Shown in pieces: positions 7,301 through 14,458 of a stretch of 16,055 nt of DNA. The stretch comes from G021776435 sp046756245 (GTDB lineage Bacteria > Pseudomonadota > Alphaproteobacteria > Caulobacterales > Parvularculaceae), in NCBI GenBank assembly GCA_046756245.1, contig JBHHVZ010000064.1, forward strand, positions 1 through 16,055, given 5' to 3'. The notes under the pieces were generated by a model. That model saw nothing but the letters and a program-made list of their open reading frames with translations. It did not search any database and had not been told where the DNA came from. How positions within the stretch are numbered: the first letter of the stretch is position 1; every line of letters begins with the position of its first letter. A program made the position numbers and the translations under genes.

Positions 7301-7570
7301 GAACGGGGCTTTCCTGGCGAACGAAGATGTCGCTGCGGTCCAAAGCGAAGCGCGTGCCATCCGGCCATTTGTGGTGAATCCAAAAAAATTATTGAATTAG
7401 AGTGACTTAGACGCAGAGATTGAAATCTCTCCGGTCCGCGAGCGCCCCGGTCCGGCCGAGAGCGGCGGTTTTTGCCGGGAAGATTTTGCACGCTTAACGA
7501 AACCTTTAACGAGGGCGGCGCAGTTTAAGCGGCGGCGGCGCGCAGCGCCGTTTTGAATAGGCGCAGCCAT
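7301..7570. promoter_or_regulatory. Divergent flgI/fliX promoter region
   Basis: This 270-base gap separates flgI and fliX and must carry both promoters. It contains an AT-rich block at 7379-7400 and two TTAA half-sites at 7494-7497 and 7506-7509, separated by 8 bases, with a third TTAA at 7525-7528. CtrA, the cell-cycle regulator that controls flagellar genes in Caulobacter-type bacteria, binds TTAA-N7-TTAA; the spacing here is one base too long, so the match is only suggestive. I saw no clear sigma-54 site (GG-N10-GC with the expected flanks). The regulatory assignment is inferred from gene arrangement. Confidence 0.4.
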
Positions 7571-7966
7571 ATGAAGATACGCAGCGCAGGAGAAACGCGG
7601 GCGACGGCGCCGACGCGAAAGCCGGATCGCGCGAAAGCCGCATTCTCCGTCAAGGACGCGCCGGCGACGACGCCGGCCAAAGGCCTGGCGGCGGCCGGCC
7701 CGGTCGCAGCCCTTGGCGCGCTCATCGACCTGCAGAGCGAAGGCGGCGGGCGGGCGAAGGCGCTGGCGGCGTCGCGCCGGGCGCTCGACCTGCTGGAATC
7801 GGTGCGTCTCGGCCTGCTTGACGGCAGGGTGCAAATAAGCGATCTCGACGCGCTGGCCCAGGCGGCCGAGATGCGCGCCGGCGTCGCCGGAGATCCCGCG
7901 CTTGAGGACGTCTACGACGAGATCGCATTGCGCGCGCGCGTGGAGCTCGCAAAATTCGGCCGCTGA
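7571..7966 (+). CDS. fliX: Flagellar assembly regulator FliX
   Basis: This 131-residue protein matches FliX, an alphaproteobacterial flagellar factor. In Caulobacter, FliX works with the sigma-54 activator FlbD and couples basal-body assembly to transcription of later flagellar genes. The N-terminal 45 residues are basic and Ala/Thr/Pro-rich, as in FliX. The conserved body follows: LGALIDLQSEGGG, then RRALDLLESVRLGLLDGRVQ, and the closing LEDVYDEIALRARVELAKF, which is highly characteristic. The ATG at 7571 gives the usual MKI beginning; an in-frame TTG at 7553 would add six residues and is less likely. A ribosome binding site is weak (AGGCG). It is divergent from flgI and followed by dksA on the same strand after 200 bases containing a separate promoter. 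Confidence 0.9.
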   Translation: MKIRSAGETRATAPTRKPDRAKAAFSVKDAPATTPAKGLAAAGPVAALGALIDLQSEGGGRAKALAASRRALDLLESVRLGLLDGRVQISDLDALAQAAEMRAGVAGDPALEDVYDEIALRARVELAKFGR

Positions 7967-8076
7967 TTTCGAGCGGCGCGCGTCGGCGTGTCCGGCGTGC
8001 GCTGCGCAATCGCGCATCTTTACAAATAATTGAATTTTATTGAGTTCCCTTTGCGGTTGGTCGAACCAGATCCAGC

Positions 8077-8105
8077 TTGAGCAGGGCGGCGCGCCTCGTT
8101 ATATA
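8077..8105 (+). promoter_or_regulatory. Putative sigma-70 promoter of dksA
   Basis: TTGAGC at 8077-8082 and TATATA at 8100-8105 are separated by exactly 17 bases and lie about 60 bases before the dksA ATG. The bases just after the -10 box (GGCCCGC, 8106-8112) are entirely G or C. Such GC-rich discriminators are typical of promoters inhibited by ppGpp and DksA, so negative autoregulation is possible. The match is by eye only. Confidence 0.6.
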
Positions 8106-8166
8106 GGCCCGCGCAAACGCCCGGAAGAAGGCGGCTGGGGAACGGTACCGGTAGAGGGAGCGAAGC

Positions 8167-8583
8167 ATGTCGGCGACTGAACTTGGAGATTATCGTCCGT
8201 CTGAAGACGAACCCTTCATGAATGACCGCCAAAAAGAATATTTCCGGCGCAAGCTGCTCAATTGGAAACAGGACATACTCAAGGAAAGCCAGGGCACGCT
8301 CAATCATCTTGCGGAAGACGACCATCATCTGCCCGACCTGGCCGACCGCGCGTCGAGCGAAACCGAAAAAGCGCTTGAGTTGAGAACGCGCGACAGGCAG
8401 CGCAAGCTGATCGCAAAGATCGATGCGGCGCTCAGGCGCATCGAGACCAACGAATACGGCTATTGCGAAGAAACCGGCGAGCCGATCGGTTTGCAGCGGC
8501 TCGAAGCGCGCCCGATCGCAATGCTTTCCCTTGAGGCGCAGGAACGCCACGAGCGGCAGGAAAAAGTGCACCGCGACGACTAG
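8167..8583 (+). CDS. dksA: RNA polymerase-binding transcription factor DksA
   Basis: DksA binds the secondary channel of RNA polymerase and, with ppGpp, adjusts promoter activity during starvation. The protein has 138 residues; the coiled-coil region (about 20-95) has the tip motif PDLADRA, whose aspartates (D57, D60) correspond to the functionally required D71 and D74 of E. coli DksA. The zinc-finger region YGYCEETGEPIGLQRLEARP is followed by LSLEA: of the four ligand positions only C100 is a cysteine, the others being T103, S121 and A124. This CTSA pattern is known for alphaproteobacterial DksA, which works without the normal zinc site. The start at 8167 follows GAGGGAG at about 6 bases. 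The TAG stop codon lies inside the first copy of a dispersed repeat. Its neighbours are fliX upstream and a hydrolase gene downstream. Confidence 0.96.
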   Translation: MSATELGDYRPSEDEPFMNDRQKEYFRRKLLNWKQDILKESQGTLNHLAEDDHHLPDLADRASSETEKALELRTRDRQRKLIAKIDAALRRIETNEYGYCEETGEPIGLQRLEARPIAMLSLEAQERHERQEKVHRDD

Positions 8584-8685
8584 AGCGCATTCCGAAAAGT
8601 GGGAACCGGTTTTCGGATATAATGCGCGACAAAACAAAAACCTAGAGCATGTTCTCCGACTCGCATTTCGGAGAACATGCTCTAG
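8580..8685. repeat. Dispersed double-hairpin repeat, copy 1
   Basis: This 106-bp element begins with CTAGAGCG and ends with GCTCTAG. It holds two hairpins. The first pairs GCGCATT (8585-8591) with AATGCGC (8621-8627) and CCGAAAA (8592-8598) with TTTTCGG (8610-8616). The second is an 18-bp perfect stem (8642-8659 with 8668-8685) with an 8-base loop. It differs from copy 2 only at 8620 (t, against a at 9735). The left end supplies the TAG stop codon of dksA. Similar palindromic sequences are scattered in many alphaproteobacterial genomes. The 3' hairpin could stabilise or end the dksA transcript. Confidence 0.95.
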
Positions 8686-8755
8686 GGCGGTTGTCCGATT
8701 AGACTTTCCGTATCGCCGCAAACGCCGTTAGTCTGCGTGAAGCGAAAAGGAGGGG

Positions 8756-9655
8756 GTGGTGGCGAGCCTGCGGGCGCGGCTTTACAATCAATTTCTGCGG
8801 TTGACGGCAAAACCGAAGCCGATATTCACGATGGACCACAGGATTCTGCGCGCGCAGGCGGAGGCGCGCATGCCCCGGAAACCGCCGGCCGGCGTTTCGA
8901 TCCATAAGGTCGAAGACGGCGGCGTTCGCGGCGAATGGCATCGCCCGACCGGCGTGCGCGCGCAATTGACCGTTCTCTATCTGCACGGCGGCGGATATGT
9001 ATTCTGTTCTCCGCGCACCCATCGTTCGCTGACCTGCGCGATGGCGCGCGAATTTCCGGCGGAACTATTCTCGCTCGATTACCGGCTGGCGCCGGAACAT
9101 CCGTTTCCTGCGGCTGTGGAGGATGCGCGCGCGGCGTATGAATGGCTGCTCGACGGCGGCGTCGATCCGGCGCGGCTTGCGGTCGCCGGCGACTCGGCGG
9201 GCGGCGGGCTGGCGTTGGCGCTGCTCGTCGCATTGCGCGACGAAGGAAGATCGCTTCCATCCTGCGCGGTTCTTTATTCGCCGTGGACGGATCTTGCGAT
9301 GACGGGCGCCTCGCTTGAGGAAAACGACGCATCCGACGTTCTCTTCAGAGCTGACGGCATCTGCGAGGCGCCGGCCAAATATCTGAACGGCGCGGATCCG
9401 AAAACGCCGCTCATTTCGCCGCTATACGCCGACCTGTCGGGTTTGCCGCCGCTGCTCGCATTCGCCAGCGCCAGCGAGGTCTTGCGCGACGATTCAACCC
9501 GGCTGGTGGAACGTGCGAAATCGGCGGGCGTCGACGCGAAGCTTGTCCTGCGCGACGGGCTCGCTCACGTATGGCCGGTGTTTCAGGGCTGGTTTCCCGA
9601 GGCGCGCGAGGCGTTGGGCGAAACGGCGTCGTTCGTGCGCAAGCATGCGGGCTAA
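8756..9655 (+). CDS. Alpha/beta hydrolase, HSL (family IV) esterase
   Basis: This 299-residue cytoplasmic enzyme belongs to the hormone-sensitive lipase family, serine hydrolases that cleave esters of short or medium acyl chains. The oxyanion motif HGGGY is at 77-81, the nucleophile motif GDSAGGG at 145-151 (Ser147) and the catalytic His at 271 (LAHVWP). DYRLAPEHPFPAA (108-120) is typical of the family. The usual acid motif D-P-L-x-D reads EVLRDD (241-246), so Glu241 may be the acid. The start is GTG, either at 8756 or at 8759; AAGGAGG at 8747-8753 fits the second better. No signal peptide is present. The gene stands alone between the two 106-bp repeats and ends in a terminator. The natural substrate is unknown. 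Confidence 0.92.
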   Translation: MVASLRARLYNQFLRLTAKPKPIFTMDHRILRAQAEARMPRKPPAGVSIHKVEDGGVRGEWHRPTGVRAQLTVLYLHGGGYVFCSPRTHRSLTCAMAREFPAELFSLDYRLAPEHPFPAAVEDARAAYEWLLDGGVDPARLAVAGDSAGGGLALALLVALRDEGRSLPSCAVLYSPWTDLAMTGASLEENDASDVLFRADGICEAPAKYLNGADPKTPLISPLYADLSGLPPLLAFASASEVLRDDSTRLVERAKSAGVDAKLVLRDGLAHVWPVFQGWFPEAREALGETASFVRKHAG

Positions 9656-9684
9656 AAAAAGCCCGCGGCGAAGCGCGGGCTTTG
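9656..9684 (+). terminator. Intrinsic terminator after the hydrolase gene
   Basis: Directly after the TAA stop, AGCCCGCG (9660-9667) can pair with CGCGGGCT (9674-9681) around a 6-base loop. An A-run lies before the stem and TTTG after it, so it may work weakly in both directions. Confidence 0.75.
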
Positions 9685-9694
9685 AGTTCGCAGG

Positions 9695-9800
9695 CTAGAG
9701 CGCATTCCGAAAAGTGGGAACCGGTTTTCGGATAAAATGCGCGACAAAACAAAAACCTAGAGCATGTTCTCCGACTCGCATTTCGGAGAACATGCTCTAG
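9695..9800. repeat. Dispersed double-hairpin repeat, copy 2
   Basis: This copy matches 8580-8685 base for base except at 9735 (a in place of t), including both hairpins and the CTAGAGC/GCTCTAG ends. The long perfect stem is 9757-9774 with 9783-9800. It is in direct orientation relative to copy 1, 1115 bases away, and the two enclose the hydrolase gene and its terminator. It lies 12 bases from the end of the convergent lipoprotein gene, where it could act as an mRNA 3' end on that strand. Confidence 0.95.
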
Positions 9801-9812
9801 GAGGGACTGGCA

Positions 9813-10187
9813 TCAATATCTGCGGTGCGGCTTGCGTTTCCCGTAGCGGCGGAAGGAGCCGTCCTCCCAATAGGTGTCGCCATATTCGGGATCTTCGTAA
9901 TAGTAGCGGCCTTCATAACGGTCGTAACGCCGATAGCCGTGGTCGCGGGCCCGTCCGAAGCAGGTGCCCGCGCGCGAGCAGCCTTCATAGGCGCCGAGCG
10001 CTGCGCCCACGAGCGCGCCGTAGGCGGCGCCCTTGCCGGGCCGGCCTGCAAAAATCTCTCCGGCGACCGCGCCCGCCGCCGCGCCCGCCGCGGCGCCGTA
10101 GAGCGCGCTTTCGCCCGTCGTGCCGGTGGATGTGCATCCCGCCGCTGCGAGAGCCATGGCCGCCGATGCAATGATCATGTTTTTCAT
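9813..10187 (-). CDS. Glycine-zipper lipoprotein
   Basis: This 124-residue precursor starts with a lipoprotein signal peptide, MKNMIIASAAMALAAAGC, with the lipobox AAGC and acylation predicted at Cys18. A glycine-zipper region follows (about 30-67): repeated small residues at regular spacing in ALYGAAAGAAAGAVAGE and GAAYGALVGAALGAYEG, as in the YMGG/Gly-zipper family of envelope proteins. The C-terminal half (about 78-124) is very rich in Tyr, Arg and Asp/Glu and is probably disordered or wall-interacting. Cys70 and Cys76 could form a disulfide. The ATG follows AAGGAGA at about 8 bases. Proteins of this type sit in the outer membrane or periplasm; a specific function is not known. No operon partner is visible. 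Confidence 0.88.
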   Translation of the reverse strand: MKNMIIASAAMALAAAGCTSTGTTGESALYGAAAGAAAGAVAGEIFAGRPGKGAAYGALVGAALGAYEGCSRAGTCFGRARDHGYRRYDRYEGRYYYEDPEYGDTYWEDGSFRRYGKRKPHRRY

Positions 10188-10400
10188 CGTCCTGTCTCCT
10201 TGCGATGAGGCTTCTAACTCTCGATGCGGGAATACGCCCCGCCGACGACCGGGAACGAGGCGTCGAGGCCGCCTGTCTATGAAGATTGTGCGTCACGAGG
10301 GCGAGAATAAGGCGCTGGGCGGGCCGAATTGAGCCTTCTGCTTCACGCAGTTGCGAGGCGTGCGCATTTCTTTAGGCTCTCCCCCAACTGAAGGAGCAGG

Positions 10401-11441
10401 ATGATGAGCGCGCCCAGCACGAAAGCGGTCTTTTTGAAAGCCTATCCGGACGGCCTTCCGACGCCGGAGCTTTTTGAGATCAGGGACATTGAAACGCCGG
10501 CGCCTGCGGACGGCGAAGTTCTGCTGCGCACGGTGTGGATGTCGGTCGACCCCTACATGCGCGGGCGCATGCGCCCCGATATCAAGAGCTACATTCCGCC
10601 GTTCGCGCTCGACGAACCGCTCGACGGCGGCGCCGTCAGCGAAGTTGTCGAATCCAGGAACGACGCCTTTTCGCCCGGCGATTACGTCGTCGGCTTTCAG
10701 GGCGGCTGGAAGCAATATTCCGTCGCGCCGGCTGACGGTCTGCACAAGGTCGATCCAAATCTTGCGCCGCTGTCGGCCTATCTCGGCGTGCTCGGCATGC
10801 CGGGGCTTACGGTCTGGGCGGGATTGACGCAAATCCTGAAACCGAAGGAAGGCGAAACGCTGTTCGTTTCCGGCGCGGCCGGCGCGGTCGGTTCGCTCGT
10901 CTGCCAGCTCGGCAAGATCAAGGGCTGCCGCGTCGTCGCCTCGGCCGGCTCGCCGGAAAAATGCGAATGGTTGATGAAAGAAGGCGGCGCCGACGTCGCC
11001 CTCAATTACAAGAAATACGAATCCGCTTCGGCGCTCACCAAGGCGCTCGCCGAAGCCGCGCCGAACGGCGTCGACTGCTATTTCGAAAATGTTGGCGGCA
11101 TGCATCTGGAGGCGGCCCTTAACTGCATCGCCTTCGGCGGCCGCATTGCGCTGTGCGGGATGATTTCCCAATACAATCTGACGAAACCCGAGCCGGGCCT
11201 GCCCAACCTTGTCAACATGATTGCGCGCGGGGTGATGGCGCAGGGCTTTATTGTTTCGAATTACATGCATTTGACGATGGAATTTGCAGCGGAGATCGCG
11301 CCATTGCTCGCTGGCGGCAAAATCAAGTTCCGCGAGTCCGTTTACGAAGGCCTCGAGAAAGCGCCGGAGGCGTTTATTGGACTTTTTGCCGGCGACAATT
11401 TCGGCAAGGCCGTAGTGCGGGTGGGGCCGGACAGGCTATAA
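10401..11441 (+). CDS. Zinc-independent NADP-dependent oxidoreductase (CurA/PTGR type)
   Basis: This 346-residue cytoplasmic enzyme is a medium-chain reductase of the CurA/prostaglandin reductase/leukotriene B4 dehydrogenase group, which uses NADPH to reduce the double bond of alpha,beta-unsaturated carbonyl compounds. Markers are SVDPYMRGRM (48-57), GMPGLTVWAGL (132-142), the nucleotide-binding SGAAGAVGS (157-165) followed by GCRVVASAGS, and FENVGG. The structural and catalytic zinc ligands of alcohol dehydrogenases are absent. Two adjacent ATGs (10401, 10404) are possible starts; AAGGAG at 10391-10396 fits either. The ICMT-like gene follows after 25 bases on the same strand, so the two may be co-transcribed. 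A detoxifying role against reactive aldehydes or enones is likely from the family but is not shown here. Confidence 0.94.
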   Translation: MMSAPSTKAVFLKAYPDGLPTPELFEIRDIETPAPADGEVLLRTVWMSVDPYMRGRMRPDIKSYIPPFALDEPLDGGAVSEVVESRNDAFSPGDYVVGFQGGWKQYSVAPADGLHKVDPNLAPLSAYLGVLGMPGLTVWAGLTQILKPKEGETLFVSGAAGAVGSLVCQLGKIKGCRVVASAGSPEKCEWLMKEGGADVALNYKKYESASALTKALAEAAPNGVDCYFENVGGMHLEAALNCIAFGGRIALCGMISQYNLTKPEPGLPNLVNMIARGVMAQGFIVSNYMHLTMEFAAEIAPLLAGGKIKFRESVYEGLEKAPEAFIGLFAGDNFGKAVVRVGPDRL

Positions 11442-11466
11442 TCGCAAGCATCGGGGGAGGAGGCCT

Positions 11467-11994
11467 ATGGGCAGAATCGGCGCCCTTATCGGCTCGACCG
11501 TTTTTTTCTTTATCGCGCCGGGAACGGTGGCGGGTTTCGGCCCCTGGCTCATTACCGGTTGGGAAACCGATATCGCCGCCGGCGTTTCGCCGCTCCATAT
11601 CGCCGGCCTTGCGCTCGTTCTTGTCGGCGTCGCAGGACTGATTGACGCGTTCGCGCGCTTTGCGCTTGATGGGCTCGGCACGCCGGCGCCGATTGCAGCG
11701 CCTAAAAACCTGGTAACGACGGGCGCCTATCGCTTTGTGCGCAACCCGATGTATGTGTGGGTTCTCGCCGCGATCCTTGGCCAGGCGCTGTTCTTTAAGG
11801 ACGCAGCGCTTCTTTTCTACGCCGCCGGGTTATGGCTCGCCTTCCACCTTTTTGTCGTTTTGGTCGAGGAGCCGGCGTTGCGGCGCGGCTTCGGCGCCGA
11901 CTACGAACGATATTGCGCAAACGTGCCGCGATGGCTTCCACGGCTTAGGCCGTGGCGGTCGGATAAGACCGCCGGCGAACCGCGGAGCGTATAA
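11467..11994 (+). CDS. ICMT/phospholipid methyltransferase-like membrane protein
   Basis: This 175-residue integral membrane protein has about four hydrophobic segments (about 5-25, 43-62, 98-112, 114-134). It carries the hallmark of the isoprenylcysteine carboxyl methyltransferase/PEMT superfamily: GAYRFVRNPMY (86-96) and EEPALRRGFGADYERY (134-149), which bind SAM at the membrane surface. In bacteria this family includes enzymes of unknown substrate, so only a SAM-dependent membrane methyltransferase can be proposed. The ATG follows GGAGGAGG at about 4 bases. It sits just downstream of the NADP oxidoreductase gene and converges on the EF-G paralogue with 38 bases between stops. Confidence 0.88.
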   Translation: MGRIGALIGSTVFFFIAPGTVAGFGPWLITGWETDIAAGVSPLHIAGLALVLVGVAGLIDAFARFALDGLGTPAPIAAPKNLVTTGAYRFVRNPMYVWVLAAILGQALFFKDAALLFYAAGLWLAFHLFVVLVEEPALRRGFGADYERYCANVPRWLPRLRPWRSDKTAGEPRSV

Positions 11995-12032
11995 TCTGTT
12001 GACGCCGCCAGTAGGGCGACGACGGGGAGGCG

Positions 12033-14039
12033 TCAGCGCGCTTCCTGCTCAGCCTTGCGCTCCTCCACGATCTTGTCGGCGTCCTTGCCGAATAGCTCCT
12101 GGTAATGATCGAACTCGGCTTCGAACGTCGCCGCGCCTTGGCTGAGCGAGCGCAGCTCGATAATGAGATCCTGCAAGCCGGACTCCGGCATCATCGCAGT
12201 GACCGTATCCCAGCCGGGCCAGCCGTCGCGGGCGTCGAAGCCGAGGATTTGGCCGCGCCGGCTTGAAATCACGCCGTGCACCTTGTTGGTGTAATCGCGC
12301 GGCGTGTGGATCGACGTCATGAAAATCGGCTCAAGGAGCACCGGATCGCACTCAGGCAGCGCATCGCGGATCGCCTGCCTGCCGGCGAGCTTGAAGGACA
12401 TTTCGTTCGAATCCACGGCGTGATGCTGGCCGTCGTAAAGCGTCACGGCGAGATCGACGACGGGAAAACCCAGCGGGCCGGATTGCAGCTCTTCTTTGAC
12501 TCCGGCTTCAACGGCCGGGATGAACTGCTTCGGCACGACGCCGCCGTGAATGGCTTCGTCGAACTGAAAGCCGTCGCCTCGGTTCAAAGGTTTGATCTTG
12601 ACCTTGATGTCGGCGAATTGTCCGTGCCCGCCGCTTTGTTTCTTGTGCCTGGCGTGGTGATCGGCCGGCGCCCGAATGGTTTCGCGGTAGGACGGGTGCG
12701 GCGTCGCCGTTTCGATCTCGACATTGAAGCGGTTTTTGAGTTTCGCTGCAGCGAGACGCAGGTGAACGTCGCCCTGGCCGTGCAGGACGAATTCGCCCGT
12801 ATCCGCGCGCCGCTCGGTCGTGAGCGAGGAGTCCTCTTCGCACAGTTTCGCCAGCGACGTCGACAGCTTCACGTCGTCCTTGTCGTGCTTGGCGCGGATC
12901 GCCTGTGAGAAGACAGGCGACAGCGTTTCGCCGTCGAGATCGGCCTTGTTGATCTTGCCGTCGATGACGAGGTCGCCAGTCGCGAGGTCGTCAAAGCGAG
13001 GAATAGCCGCGATATCGCCGGGCCCGGCTTCGTTTTCTTTCGTGCGGGCGTCGCCGTTCAGCGACAGGAGGCCGGAAACGCGACCGCCGTTGATGGAATC
13101 CCCGTCTTTGATCACGTCTTTCCAGATGCGCGCAATCGAAATCTTGCCGGTATGGGGAACATGCGTGGTCCGGATGATCGAAGCGACGGTCTTGGCCGAT
13201 GAGCCGTTGAGGCCCGTTCGTTCGGCGGCTTGGGCGACCTGCGGGGTTTCGTGACGCAACAGTTTGAGAAGGCGCGTGATTCCGTTGCCGCGAGCGGCGG
13301 AGCCGAGAAGCACGGGCACGACGACGTCTTCACCAAGCTCCTTGGCCATCAGATCGTAAATGGCGTCGCTCGGCGGGACCTTGTCTTCGAGAATCTGCTC
13401 CATCAGCGTGTCGTCGAAATCGGCCAGCGCGTCGAGCATGGCCTCGCGGGCTTCGGCTTCGATCTCTTTGGCCGTATCGGGAATTTCGATCAGTTCGGAT
13501 TGCGCTCCCTCGCGATATTTCCACGCCCGCTCGCTGACCAGATCGATCGCGCCGACGACTGCGCCCTTGTCGCGGATCGGCGCCTGTCGCAGGACCAGCG
13601 GACGCTCCGAATAGGACTGGAGCGCGTCAAGCAGGTCGCGCACGCGGACTTCCGATTCATCGAGGTGGTTTACGAACAGGACATGCGGGATCTTGCGGTC
13701 GTCGAGAAACTTGAAATAGGGGCCGAGACTCGATGCGCGCCCGGGATTGGGCTCGGCGACGAGAACGACGATATCGGCGACGCACATGGCGTCATAACCG
13801 GCCTGAATAAGCTCGATCGAACCGGGGCAGTCGATGAACGTCCAGCCGTCGCCCAGATACTCGCAGCGCGCGAAATTCGGCTCCGTCGTCATGCCGAAAT
13901 CCTTGGCTTCCTGGACGCTGTCGAGATGCGGCGCATGCCCTGCGGCGCGCGTGATTAAAGCGCTGAGAAGCGTCGTCTTTCCGCCGCCCTGCGGGCCGAC
14001 GAAAACGGCGCATCTCACGGCGCTGCCATTCTCCTTCAT
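12033..14039 (-). CDS. Divergent elongation factor G paralogue
   Basis: This 668-residue protein has the full EF-G layout: GTPase domain (about 8-265), domain II (about 285-375), domain III, domain IV with HKKQSGGHGQ and the GQHHAVDSNE loop, and domain V ending in a RSLSQGAATFEAEF segment. The P-loop GPQGGGKTTL (15-24) is good, but the other G motifs are changed: DCPGS replaces DTPGH (70-74) and NHLD replaces NKxD (124-127). It is therefore not the main translocase but one of the EF-G-like paralogues found in many alphaproteobacteria, whose role in translation or ribosome recycling is not settled. The ATG follows AGGAGGAG at 7 bases. It stands alone, convergent with the ICMT-like gene and divergent from tRNA-Asp. 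Confidence 0.93.
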   Translation of the reverse strand: MKENGSAVRCAVFVGPQGGGKTTLLSALITRAAGHAPHLDSVQEAKDFGMTTEPNFARCEYLGDGWTFIDCPGSIELIQAGYDAMCVADIVVLVAEPNPGRASSLGPYFKFLDDRKIPHVLFVNHLDESEVRVRDLLDALQSYSERPLVLRQAPIRDKGAVVGAIDLVSERAWKYREGAQSELIEIPDTAKEIEAEAREAMLDALADFDDTLMEQILEDKVPPSDAIYDLMAKELGEDVVVPVLLGSAARGNGITRLLKLLRHETPQVAQAAERTGLNGSSAKTVASIIRTTHVPHTGKISIARIWKDVIKDGDSINGGRVSGLLSLNGDARTKENEAGPGDIAAIPRFDDLATGDLVIDGKINKADLDGETLSPVFSQAIRAKHDKDDVKLSTSLAKLCEEDSSLTTERRADTGEFVLHGQGDVHLRLAAAKLKNRFNVEIETATPHPSYRETIRAPADHHARHKKQSGGHGQFADIKVKIKPLNRGDGFQFDEAIHGGVVPKQFIPAVEAGVKEELQSGPLGFPVVDLAVTLYDGQHHAVDSNEMSFKLAGRQAIRDALPECDPVLLEPIFMTSIHTPRDYTNKVHGVISSRRGQILGFDARDGWPGWDTVTAMMPESGLQDLIIELRSLSQGAATFEAEFDHYQELFGKDADKIVEERKAEQEAR

Positions 14040-14191
14040 GATGAATCTCCTCCTGCGGGGCGAAGCGCGCCGCGCGCCGTCGGCGTTTGTCCGTCTCGCC
14101 CGAGGAGGCGATGGCGAAGCGCCACGCTTCTCTTAAGCTTCTATCAAACTCTTTGGACGCGCGGGGCGCAATCCCCCGCAGCATTTTGCGC

Positions 14192-14220
14192 TTGACCGCG
14201 GTTGGCGGCGGCCCTAGAGA
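14192..14220 (+). promoter_or_regulatory. Putative promoter of tRNA-Asp
   Basis: TTGACC (14192-14197) and TAGAGA (14215-14220) are 17 bases apart and end 36 bases before the mature tRNA 5' end, leaving a leader of about 30 bases. The -35 box is strong and the -10 box has only three consensus bases. Confidence 0.45.
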
Positions 14221-14256
14221 TCACGCCGCCCAGGCGGCCCACGCGGCCGGCAACCT

Positions 14257-14333
<77 letters not shown>

Positions 14334-14458
14334 TTTTCCCACTGTCTTTCGAAGCCGCGCACGCAGCCGCACGCCGCGATCCATTGCCCATGCCGGCGAA
14401 TGGAGCCAGAGTAGGGCCCGCCGACCGCCAGCTGCGGTCGGACGAATAAGGAGCGACT

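Noticed and set aside
7380..7570. Sigma-54 promoters for flgI or fliX
   Set aside because: Candidate GG and GC pairs had 8, 9 or 11 bases between them instead of 10, and the flanking bases did not match.
8020..8721. Minus-strand frame of 233 codons covering dksA and the first repeat
   Set aside because: It is antisense to dksA, and part of its sequence is translated from the hairpin repeat.
8580..9800. CRISPR array or insertion sequence from the paired repeats
   Set aside because: There are only two copies, over 1 kb apart, with no spacers, and the gene between them is an esterase, not a transposase.
10293..11270. Minus-strand frame of 325 codons opposite the NADP oxidoreductase gene
   Set aside because: The sense strand encodes all family motifs of the reductase; the antisense frame reflects GC-rich codon bias.
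12000..12035. Inverted repeat TGACGCC/GGCGTCA between the convergent ICMT-like and EF-G paralogue genes
   Set aside because: The stem is seven pairs around a 22-base loop and has no T-run, so it is probably chance.
13230..13958. Plus-strand frame of 242 codons opposite the EF-G paralogue
   Set aside because: It is a shadow of the GTPase domain with no recognisable motif or ribosome binding site.
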